NCBI GenBank assembly: GCA_013397435.1
Contig: VZRG01001647.1
Span: forward strand, 8,917 to 72,916
Length of the DNA: 64,000 nucleotides
Direction of reading: 5' to 3'
Source of the DNA: Erythrocercus mccallii
Lineage: Eukaryota > Chordata > Aves > Passeriformes > Dicruridae
Under the pieces are notes generated by a model. The model was not told the DNA's origin. It did not search any database and saw only the letters and a program-made list of their open reading frames with translations. Made by a program: the position numbers and the translations under genes. Positions 1 to 11,127 of the stretch are shown here, piece after piece; the first letter of the stretch is position 1, and each line of letters opens with the position of its first letter.

Positions 1-1755
1 CCAAAACCTTGCAAAATCTTAGTTGGAGGCAGGATGGAAACACTGAGTTTTATCTCAGGAAACTAATTTGTGAAAGACCCTGAGTGCTCTGATGAATTTC
101 TGATTAATTTCTACTCCTGAAGGAAGCTGCATGTATGCTACACCACATAGACTAGCTTTGCTCGAGACCACGGATTAAATGCAAGCTGAATGCTAATGAA
201 AGGTGAAAGACTTGTAGAAGGGAGCAGTTCACAGTGGCACTTCATGTCTAGGCAGAGGGTGTCTCCTTACTGAAAATCATTTGTTGTGCAAGGAACAGAA
301 GGATGTAAGGAGGCTGATGAGCTGCAGAACCACATGTAACACACTTGACAGGTCACATTCCATTTGGAGGGGGGAGAAATCAAGGCGTAGTGTAGTGCTC
401 AAGTGGCTGGTCAGATGTGGTGTAGAGGAGCACTCCCACTTCTTTTTGTCTTCCCAGTGAGCACGTGCAGAATTTGTTCCAATTTCCAAGCTGACTTTCA
501 ACAGGAAGGACACTGGGCAGGAGAGAAAAGTGGGGTAAAGGCCATTCAGAAATAAGGATTTCTGATCATTTTATTAATAACTGTGAGAAATGTAGCACCT
601 GGCAGGAGAGATAAGTGGATTTTCCTAAGCTCTGTTTTAGGCAGGTAAATATTGTTCTGGTTTATGGCACTAATAATTAAACAGAACACTGGTCTGTCTC
701 TTGGCAATTTGAAACTTAAGGTGGTTGGTTTCTGAGGGCATGGGCTGAAATCTGCACAAGAACTACTTTACATGTAAACTTCATAATAAAAGACTGTACA
801 TATCCTGTCCAGTGGATATATTTCAGAAGCAAATATAGCACTGAAAGAACACATTTTTTTTCATTGTCTTCCAAGTCATCTAGGCACCACTCTTGGTAAA
901 TATTGCAGTTCTTAAAAAACAGACCAAGCAGACTTAAGATCTGAGAAATACTAATTCCTTCAAAAACATTGCCTCCCTAGTGCAGTTTTATGAATAATAG
1001 ATTAGTATAACATTAATTAATATTTTGTATCTTTTATACAATGTGCCCACAGTTTTTTAGACAGTGTACTTATTTCATGTGCTTACATCACAGTAAAAAA
1101 AAATGTGGATGGCCCTGGAATTGAAGTACCTGTAATTCTGGGGAAAGCTGTAGCACCTGTGACTTCTGAGAAGTCCTGACTTTCAGAAACCGGCTTTAAA
1201 TTAGACTGTTAATGCATTTGCAATGGCATGCAAATCCTGTTTGCGTAGTGCCTAAACCAAGTTCTGTGTCTCAGCCTAGGACTTCTGGGTTCTTCTACCT
1301 TAGAAGGAAATATGAATAGATGTTCAGGTACCCTCATAAACCACAAACATACATTATTCTCACCCTAAAATTGTTACTTTTTCCTCTGGTCACCCCTGCC
1401 AACAATCCAATTAGACTACAATGCTTTTCAGTGGCCCAGACAACTGTGCACAGCTAAAATGGAGAACTGCTCACAACCTCTGGAAAATACTGTTTTACAA
1501 CGATGTGTATACACTTGAGAGATCTTTACTAAAGCAACAGTAGGGTGACAAAAAAAGAGAAGCTTTTGTCAGGGCCCCAGGTCACTAATGGGCCTTGATG
1601 GTCCTAATCCCTTTCACCTGGGTCGCCCTCGCAGCTCCCCAACTGGGCCATCTGCTCATTTAAGCTCTAGCTGGGAACACAGCCCCTTTCTTGAGCTGTG
1701 CTGCCTGGAGACGTATTCTCAAAATTATTCTGTGGGTTTTCTTCTGTGATTTCAG
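1..1755. other. Unique noncoding DNA
   Basis: A+T-rich sequence with short homopolymers (T run near 846, A run near 1094) and no convincing open frame or repeat. From about 1560 it becomes richer in G+C. The stretch near 1561-1690 carries two CpGs close together and a TTTAAG motif, which could be promoter-like or part of an unrecognised repeat. I see no gene. Confidence 0.55.
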
Positions 1756-1861
1756 ACCTTGGCTGTTTTTATTGCTTCTCCACAATGACCATGGGAGCAT
1801 CAATAGGACCTGGTGCTGCTCTGCTTGGCTGGCTCTTCTGCTGTGGGACTGTGCTCCCTTG
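1756..1861 (+). other. Possible exon encoding a signal-peptide-like N-terminus
   Basis: What is seen: a splice-acceptor-like tract ending TTCAG at 1755, and a consensus donor GTGAGT starting at 1862, giving a 106-bp candidate exon. Inside it, an ATG at 1791 has A at -3 and G at +4 (good Kozak context), with a second in-frame ATG six bases upstream. The frame stays open to the donor and gives about 23 residues with a hydrophobic core including GPGAALLGWLFCCG, as in a secretory signal peptide. Unspliced, it ends at once, because the TGA lies inside the donor. Inference: it could be a first coding exon whose large first intron fills much of the window. I do not recognise the peptide. Chance, or part of an unannotated repeat, is equally possible. 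Confidence 0.2.
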
Positions 1862-4556
1862 GTGAGTTCCCTACCCAGCCTATGTTCTTGCTGCCTTTAG
1901 CTTCCACTTTGCTTCCTCTTAGGGTGCAGCCACCTCTTGCTTTCACTGAAGCTTTTTGTAGGTGCTCTCCTCATCTCTTCCTACAAACTAGCAATAACTA
2001 CTCCAGTAAGGAAGCACAGGGACTTGTTGGGAGCTTGAAGTGCTTTTCAGTTAGAATGTGGAGGCTTTTCAGAGCAGTCTGATTATCTTAGGCTTCTTCC
2101 TATAGTTATATAATTGTGTGGGGTTTTTTCTGTTTAGTTTTTTGCTTTTCTTTTCTAAGGGGGTAAGGATTTTGCTCCTATAGCTCACAATGAGAGGCAG
2201 TTAAGAACACCGTGTTCTTTCCCTCTGCTGAGGCATGGACAGGACACTGACCCTCACAAGACCTTGCCTATGAAAAGCTTGCAGTTGCTCCAAGCCAGGT
2301 GGTTGCTGTGTGGATGTATAGCCTGTCCAAGCTGCTCACTATTGTCCCAAGAGGGGACAGAGCACTAGATAGGTGAGAAGCTAGGGCCAGGACATTTGTA
2401 ATGTGCAACTCAATCATGCTTCTGAAAAGCAACCTCTGTGCCTTGTTTTACCATTAACCTACTGCCATGTCTGACAGTCGGGCATCAGCCGATGGGAGAT
2501 AGTGGCTGAACAATAGCTATTGATTTTTCATTTCATATTAAAGGCATGGCAAGCTCTGAGTGGGATAGTGGGGGTAGGATGCTAGTGTAGACATTCCTGT
2601 TTGGCTGTGAAAGGAATCTCCTTGCCTTCCCTGGACCCTTACCTCGTAAGGCGTCAGGCTATACTATATATGTATGTTTCTGATGTTTTTTTGTCTTGGA
2701 CCATGCATCAGTTCAGCTTTAAATAAATAAATGTTTATCAATTATTTAACCAAAGCACACTGAGGGAAATGGCAAACAATGAGTAACAAAAGAGGGATGG
2801 AATAGAGTGGAAGTTCTTTCTGACTGGAGATCAGTGTTTAGGCAAGTACAGCGAGGCACTGGCTTCATTTGATGGAGAGTTCAACAAGCTCTGTGGTTTT
2901 CTTTATAGGAAGAAATATTGATCTAAAATCCTTTTGTAACTTATCTTGGTAAGATCTATTTTAGTCAACTCACTGGGACTATACGTGTATAAAATGTTGA
3001 GAAGAGATGAGATATTGTTTTGAAATTTCAAAAGTTTGCAAAACTTTTGTAATTTTGCAACAAATCCTAGGATTTTGGCAGCAAGTTACGTGGAATGCTT
3101 ATATCATTTCTCCTGTAGTATCAGCAGACTTAAGAAACCAGCAGAATTCAAGTGAAATAGTTTTAGCTAACAATGTTTCCACAGCATGAATAAAAGCACA
3201 GGTTGTTACTTCAAGCACAAACATTTTAATCTTTTGCCTTTTTTATTCTGTTGCTGTTTGATTTTATTCCCCCTCCTTTTTGGCTGTAGATGTTATTTTT
3301 CTCTCCTGGCCTGGCCTGTGATCATCTCTGCTTGTGAATAGCTTTGCTCTGGCTGCTGCTTCCCATATATGTCTGAAATCTTGGTACCTGCACAGAGAAC
3401 CTTCTGCTATATAAATGCTGAGGATGTTTCTAGGATGTTAGACTTTTTTGCTGCTTGCAGAAATGGTTATACAAAAAAGGGTACAGTAAATAGTCTATAT
3501 ATGCAATACTACAATAGGCAGTACTAGCAGTCTAAGGCTGAGCTCTTGCACTGTAGTCTGGAAAAGTAAGGATTACTTTCAGCCTTTGAATTTATAGTAT
3601 ATTCCTTTACCTCCTGTGACATTGTTTGCCTTAATTGCAATATGGCATTTGGTTCTGCAGCTTCTGCTGGAAAGTTGAAATCCACAATGTTTCTGTTTCC
3701 AGGTCCCTCTGACTATAGATGCTGGGGATATTGGGACCCCATTCCTGGTCTGGGCTATTTGAGCAGAACAGTTTGTGAAGCAGCTGAGTGGTTTGCAATG
3801 TAGAAACGGCCTGTCCTGCTTTAATAAAACCTCAACAATAAGAACCAACAACCCTTTTAGCTGTAAAAATCTCAAACTCCACAGCAATGCTAGAAAGCTT
3901 TAGCTCTGGGGCTTTATAATAGATTGTTATGGGATTTGAAACTAATCCTGATCCTTTAGCAAAGGTTGTTGATAAAGACTTCAGCTCAGACAATCATGTC
4001 AGTATTTCTAATGGCCTCATATATGGGAGGTAACTCTGCTGAGAACTTTAAATTGAATACACCTGTACCATATGTAAAAGTGGTCTGTTGGCCTGGGACC
4101 CTTAAAAACAACTATGATGGCACTTCAGTGTTTTGCAGTTTGGGCAACCTGTGCAAAATCTAAGCATCCCAGAAATACCACAGCTGTTTTTTGATTCTGC
4201 TAAATCATCTTTGAGATGAGCTAATTAGAAAATACAAGTTACACATGTTAAAATGAGACCTCCAAGAAAACCAAGTCTTCCATGCAAGACCTCAGCATAT
4301 ACAGGGGATATGTATATACAAAGCATATACAGAGTGAGACCTGGCAGAGTCTCAGAGGTTGGACCTGAAAGCCTGCAGCTTTCTGCTTGTGGAAGGTAAA
4401 AAGAGCTGTCCTTAAAGCAGACAGACCCAGGTGGCTGGCTAGTGAAGGAGGTGATCCTCACTTTATCTTATTTGATTTCATTGCTCACAATGTTCAAAGC
4501 TGTCTGCAGTGTGTGGTACTTTGTGCTTCTCCTTAAGCCTCAAATGGTTTTTTGTC
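1862..4556. other. Unique noncoding DNA
   Basis: Nothing gene-like is seen. Small items are an (AAAT)3 run at 2721-2732, a pyrimidine-rich stretch around 3232-3310, and a short direct repeat (AGCATATACA) at 4294 and 4322, 28 bp apart. Open frames here are short and overlap on both strands. Confidence 0.55.
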
Positions 4557-4598
4557 ATTGTTCTTAGAAGCCATTTAATTGTTCTGAGAAGCCATTTA
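4557..4598. repeat. 21-bp tandem duplication, two copies
   Basis: Two abutting 21-bp units (4557-4577 and 4578-4598) differ at one position, the ninth base (T in the first, G in the second). Each contains TTCT followed by AGAAGCCATTTA. The exact abutment and single difference indicate a recent slippage duplication. Confidence 0.85.
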
Positions 4599-6177
4599 GA
4601 GAATTTTGAACCACTGTGATGATATGATTCAGTCCTAGAGTCACTCTGAAGCACAAAGGCCCTATTGTCCTACCATGTTACTGAAGTGTTGTAAAGGAGA
4701 GCTTGCTACTCCTAGTTTTGGAATGGTTTCTCACGTTTCAAGCATGCCAACCAAGAGGAGAACCTTACTGAACTATAAAACTTCGAGATGAAACTTCATC
4801 AGGACCCTCCCCACCCAGTGTGCACGTGCCTTTGGGTAAGGCACCCCCAGTACACGGCTGCATTTCTTCACAGCCAAGTTTCTCATTTCCAGGGCTGTCC
4901 ACCTGCTTCATAAGTAGTGTATTATGTATTCACTAACAAGGAACTAGGTTTTGCTAAAAGGTTTTATTAGGGTTTAATGGTCTTCAGAATTTAACACCAG
5001 TTTCACAAAAGAGTGATATTAAATTAGAGGTGTAGTGAATTATTGTCCTCCCAGCTAACCTAACTGGAATTATTACTGTGGAATTGTACTGATTTATCAA
5101 CATTTACCAAATGTTTTAGCAACATCCTCAGCTTTAGTTGTATCCATCCTAATGTTGCATTTAAATGGACAGTTATTACCACAGAAGGGGAAATTCACTG
5201 AAATATAACACTGATCTTCATAATCAGAACAACTTTTTTAGAGGCTAATAGACTTGGTCTATCTAACTTGGTTTCTGCTCTATTTGTGTCTTATTTCCCC
5301 ATTTTAAGTGGAATAAAATGTTAGTTGAAATTCAGCAGATATCTACTTAGGGTGAAGTTGTGGTGATGTGTGGGAAAAGATAAAGCCCCTTCCTTCTTCC
5401 CTTAGAAATCTGAACATCAGCAGGGCACAACTGCTTCATGCTTCCTGGCTGACTGGGCAGAGATCCCTTGTGTACCTAAGGAAGTAGTGGTATTCCTACC
5501 ATGTCATGTGTTTTTACAAGCAATTGCAACACATTCTCGGGACTCTTACATTTCTTATTCTTAACTTTCTGTGGATTTTTTTTTTTACCTTTTATTGTTT
5601 TATTTCTCCTTTTTATAATTACCAAATGAATTCAATCAAGTCTTTACTGATGTTCAGGAAAGACAATAGCGTGAGGCAGTGGTGTTTTCATTAATATAAA
5701 CAATTTCTATACCAAAAGGATTCAGCTCTGTTAATAGGAACTTCTCTGTAGAAGGTTTCCTGTACATCTGTGCTAAAGTGGAGCACATCTCATCCCGCTG
5801 AGGGAAGTGCAACATATGAAGCTGTTAGAGAGGACCTATAATATGAAATAGAAAAGATGGCCAGATGAACGCATTAAAATCCCCTTATCACGCTCTAATT
5901 TGTGTTAAAGCAAACCATTTTATAACCTGGGCTGCCCTACCAGCATGAACACAATGAGTTTCAAAGGCAAAGTAGTTTGTGGGTCTATCTTTATTATGTA
6001 GTATATATATAAAATGCAGTGGAGTTAATTTGAAAAGTGCCGAAAGTGAATTTTTATCTCTATGACATGATTAGATTTAATGGAAAACACTCCAGGTGAG
6101 ACATATATAATATCCTATAAAATCCACAAAGCTGTTAAATACTGCTGGTGAACCTTAATCAGTTTTAAAGTTCTAAA
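4599..6177. other. Unique noncoding DNA
   Basis: A+T-rich sequence with an 11-base T run at 5576-5586 and a TA-rich patch near 6000-6010. No gene, RNA or transposon fragment is recognised. Confidence 0.55.
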
Positions 6178-6219
6178 AATTTTAAGTTTAAAACTTTGAA
6201 AGTTTTAAGTTTTAAAATT
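6178..6219. repeat. Imperfect A/T palindrome around a single G
   Basis: The two sides of G6198 are near reverse complements. The inner arms AAAACTTT and AAAGTTTT are perfect over 8 bp, and the outer part (AATTTTAA on the left, TTAAAATT on the right) is also complementary with a small offset. It could extrude as a hairpin with a one-base loop. It may simply be low-complexity A/T DNA. Confidence 0.7.
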
Positions 6220-9200
6220 GCAATTCAACAGGATGTTTTTATCTCATAAAGTTTTTGTAACCTCATGCCTGAGATCTGCTGCTTTAATGTCATGCTATTG
6301 TGACATGTCCCTTCTCTGTCTACAGGATGGTGCAACATCAGTTAATCACTCTACAAGTAGCATGATTTAAAACAGTTTTATTCAAGTCAGTGTTGAGCTA
6401 TGATGATTCACACTTGCTGAAGACCTAGTCCAAGGTTCATAAAGTTCATTGAAATAAGGGGTAGCAGGTATCACAAAAATGCAAGGTATTCTATCAGTGA
6501 GATAAATGGAAGAAATTTGTCTTCAATTTTTAACAGTGGAAAACACAGATGTATGAAAGAAAATAGTATGACTATCATCAGTATGCAATGACTTCTGTTT
6601 GTCTGGTATCTGCTCTGTAATTTTTTATACAAAGTACATTATCCTGGTAAAGTAAATTTAATCTGGTTCCTCCATCCCACATTGACAATAGACAACCTTG
6701 TAGTCTTAAAATTATAGTTGCTAGATTTTGGGCATGAATAGAGGTTTTTAAAATCCTTTTGCTTAAGTCTAATCATTTGAAGTACTTCAGTTGAAAAGTG
6801 AGAAATTGTTTGAAATGCTGTTTGTACTTTCCAAATGCTTGGTCAGAAAAGCTGTTTTTTTAATGCTTGCTTTTTCTGGGGGAAATGAACCTCATGTTGT
6901 GAATTGGATTGATCCCTCTACATGCGCTCATAACACTAATCATTGAGAAGAGGGAGGTCACACATGGTGAGTTCTATCAGTCCTGAAACTTGGCTATTCT
7001 GTTTGCTTTTGCTCCAGTGAGGTACCTGGGAATTTAATTTGGGAACATTAGCCAGGGGTCTCGGGACCCAAATCAGGAATGATGTCTACGTAAACTGGCA
7101 GAGAGTGAATGATTGATGTTGAGCATAAGTAAGCTGTGTTGTGAAACTTTAAGGTGCCATTAGTTTTGAAACAGTACTTACTCTCAGTATTGCTGAAATA
7201 CTAACTTTTTGAGACATAGAGGTCTGTCCTTTTGAATATTCTTGAATAAAGCATAAGGTAATCCTTCTTTTAGGCATTATGCATGTGCATCCCATGGTGA
7301 AAAATGTGTGTCCTTGGGTCTGGTGGGACAAATTCTTCCTTTGGTTACCTGAGAGAAAATGCAGAGTAAAGTCATAGCTATTGCTGATTTCTCCAGTACT
7401 CGGTAATGCAAATGAGGGCTGAATTCATTCCAATGCCTATATCTGTTATTTTGCATAGGAAGCGCTCACTGTGCTGAAAGATACCCACATTTGCAAGAAT
7501 GTGTCTGTGTAGTTTACATTTCCAATTTTAATTTTTGAACCATGTGTAAGAGACTCCAGGGAACAGTGTGTACTGTCAGCAGAAGTTATCTTTTTGATGA
7601 ATCAGGCACATTGTTTGTAACCGTGCATTTGATAGACATGTTGTAATAAGGTCCTGAACTGCTTACTGTGTCTTTATGTACCTTCCCCCTCAGCAGTTGT
7701 AACTATTGTGCTGCTTGACCTATATTAATGGTACTACAAACAACAAGTTTAACCATTAACTTGTGGGCCCTGTTTAAATGGATTTTACCAAGAGATGAGA
7801 ACTGAAGATTTAAGGAGGTAAAAATTAAAAAAAGGGCTACCCAATGTGATGTTTTTTAGTGCTTACTGATCTCATGTATGGGGTGGGAAGGAGTTCAAAG
7901 GTGCAGGAATATAAAGGCTGACATCATATTATTATCATCTGAATGACTCGTGCCATTAAAGGTATGGACAAGACTTCCTTACATGCTTTGTTTATGAAAT
8001 AACTTGTGAATTTATCTGTGTGGTTATTCCAATGAGGTTTGCTTGCTGTATTTTCTATGTCTATACACACTGGAGCAAGAAAAGGCTGAGAGGGTTTCAC
8101 TGACAAGGGGTAAATACTTGCCTGCTTGTGCTGCCTGGGAAAAGGAAAACTGGCTCTCAAGTAATGTGTGAGTAGACAGTGAAGGCTAGAAAGAGTCCAA
8201 GTGAAAGGAGCCAGTGTCAGAATAATGCTTTAGGTATGAAAGAGCTGAGCAATTTTGCTTGATTTACATGAGCTCCATCTCAGGAGCTTAAGTTCATTGT
8301 GCAGAACTTGTATTTTAGACAATTTAATGAAAGCCAAAACTCTGATTTCTGATACATATGATTCCATAACCTCAGGAAAAAGCAAACTGTAACAGCTGAT
8401 CTATGGTAAGTTCCTCGTGTGTGCACAAAGCCAACAGCAAACCTGTGGTGGTTCAGTATCTGATGTGATTTGATCCTTCATGGAAAAGTGATTCTGTGTT
8501 TCTAAGTTTACTGACATCAGTGATCTTTGACTGAAGTCCTTAAATGGTAGGTATGCAGAAGTTAAATTGGGGGAATGAGGGGGTGGGAAGCTCTGTGCTC
8601 TGGGATGTCCTGCCAAAAGCTCAGTTTTCCCTGATAAAGCTGCCTCATGGCAGGCAGGCATTGAAATGTGCTACTGTTTCCATTCCGTGGTTATCTCTCT
8701 ATCTGCTGGGATTTCACCATTCTGGCTCCACAGGGCATGTGCAGGTGTCTTGTGCAATTCAAGTGTGTGTCCTGCTGGGTCCTGGTGATTGACAGGGGCA
8801 GAAATGTGTGCTCTAGCTAAAAGTAGCAGATGATATTCGTAGGTGCAAATGTCTGTGGTTCACTGTTTGCACCTGAGCTGTTGTTAGGCGTTGTTACAGC
8901 TGTGGAACAAGCATTAGGTGACCCTGTGCATACAGTCAGAACAGAATCTGAGTGAAAATCCCCCCCATAGATTTGAGGCTGTTGCAGAAATGCAGAATCA
9001 CTTGTTTTACCTAAGGTACACCAAAACCTGCAGTTAGAAATATGCTCTGGAAATGTATGGTATTTATGTATATGATACTTACTTCAATGTAGTCCAAGCA
9101 AGGTGAGTGGAAATGTCCCTGTCTTGTCACTGATGTAGTTTTTTATTGAAAGAGGCAAGCAGAGACAAATTCTTGTCAGCTCTGACTATTAAGAGTTGCT

Positions 9201-10959
9201 AACTGACATCTTTGGGCCTTGATTTGAAGATTGCAAACAGCTTGGTAAACAATTAAATCACTAAAAACTTCATAATAGGAAGGGAAGCAGTGAACAAGAC
9301 TGTCAAACATTAAGTGATGTATAAGACAAGTGAGGGAAGGAAGGCCAATGATTTTAACTGCCAGACTTCTCTAACCAGGGACTTCCTTGTCTTTTTTGGA
9401 TTCCTGAAGACAAAGAGGCACAAAGTCAGCCTTACAAGGAAGTGATCTCAGTTAGAGTCAAAGGGAAAAAAACCAGAAATATTGGGGAAAACTTACTGTG
9501 AGCAAACAAAAATGCAGCTGTGCCATCAGAATTTTTCTTGCCCCTAAGTTTCTGTAGTTGCACTTTTCTCTCATGCCAGTATTTGCAAGGTTTCTGTATA
9601 AATAATTTAAACTGGTAAAAGGCTGTATATATGCAATTTCTGAGGATTATTTCTGCTCGTAATAGTTATTCCTAAAATTCTACAGGAATAAGTTTAGCTG
9701 AGGAAAATCTATTTTAAGTTTGTCCATATGTTTAATGGTATTAATTGCTTTAATTTGGATTACCAGGCACAGTATTGCTTCACCCAGAGTAAAGGTAGGA
9801 GCAGGGCAGGCCCCCATGGCTACTCTTGATCTTTTTTTTGGTCTATCTATCCCTTCAATTTGGAAAGGGCCATGTTCAGAATGAGGTGTCAGCACGGTGA
9901 TTTTGTTCTGAACATTAACTTTTGTTCTAGCAGCTGTGCTGGCTGGCACCCATGCAAGGAAATTTAGCATTTTCCACTGTATTGGTACAACAGTATGATT
10001 TTTATTTTGCTCTGAGTCTAATGGGCATGTTCCGGCTTGTAATCATGAGAGGGCCTGGCAGATGAGCTTTTGAGATGCTTGTGAACAATTCTGGTGAGAA
10101 GCTCCCCCCAGTTTTGTGTGTTTAAACTAGTTTGCAAATCTTTAGATTTTTCTCCTAATGACTCCAGGTGGGAAGGTTTGTTTACTTAGCAGTTTAAAGC
10201 ACCTTGTATAGGTTCACATGTTACCCTGATGGGAAGGAAGGGAAAAATCTAGTTTAATAAACTGGTTGTTTTTTGCCAGTTGTCGGGTATGAGGGGAAAA
10301 AAGAGCAATTTAGTCACAGAATGTGACCTGTACAAATATGGGCAAGACAGGTTAAATGAAAGCAGCAGTTTTAACTTTGTGTCTTGTTATAGCTTGCAAA
10401 ACAATCGTCTGCCAAGAAGAGTATTCTGTGACCCAGTGACAGTAAACTGACACAATAGTGTCACACAATTCAGTTACTTTTTGCTCATTTAGTCAATCTC
10501 TCTACCTTGTAGAAAGTCAGCTCCTCTGTCCTTCAGCAGCTGTCATGGTAAGACTGCATCTTTTAATGTCTTGGTATTTCTGTGCTAAAAGTTTAGTGTG
10601 AACTGCTTGAGAGAATTTTGTCTTGTATCAGAGCTATAAACCTTATCTCAGTAAATAGAATAAAGCTGGCTAATGATCACCAACTCTTTCAGGGGATAGG
10701 CTTGAAAAGGTAGTAATGTCTTTTGACAATGCAGAAAGCTTCATAGAGAAAATAGTCTTCATTACATATCAGTAAAGATAAGCAGCCTTTTTCAGGCTAT
10801 ATTTTCCCCTAAAGAGTACAGGTATGGTGTGTGTGGCTTGCTTGATGGCTGTGTCTGTTCCTGAGAATCTCTATCTCAAGCCAAATTCTTACACGGAACT
10901 TGGGCTGGAAAGCAGTGGAAGTTTTGCACTTCTTAGGACTGTGTGATTTTATTTATTGT
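6220..10959. other. Unique noncoding DNA
   Basis: No gene or repeat family is recognised over 4.7 kb. A slightly G+C-richer patch lies near 8550-8790, open in one frame on each strand, with no recognisable product. There is a C run near 8960. Confidence 0.55.
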
Positions 10960-10983
10960 TATATATATATATATATGTATATG
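10960..10983. repeat. (TA)n microsatellite
   Basis: A run of eight TA units with a G interruption near its 3' end (ATGTATATG). Short and probably polymorphic. Confidence 0.9.
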
Positions 10984-11103
10984 TTTGGTTTTTAATTGAA
11001 GACATCTCAGAGATTAACTCATTAGATCCATCGGGCAAAATGGAAATAACTTGTTTGATTATGTGGCTCTTCTGAAATGGAGGGCTGCCAGCTGGAGGCA
11101 GCC

Positions 11104-11127
11104 ATATATATATATATACACACACAA
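11104..11127. repeat. Compound (AT)n(AC)n microsatellite
   Basis: About seven AT units pass directly into about four AC units. TA/CA compound structure recurs in the larger array at 15.5 kb and in the short tract at 45.4 kb. Confidence 0.9.
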
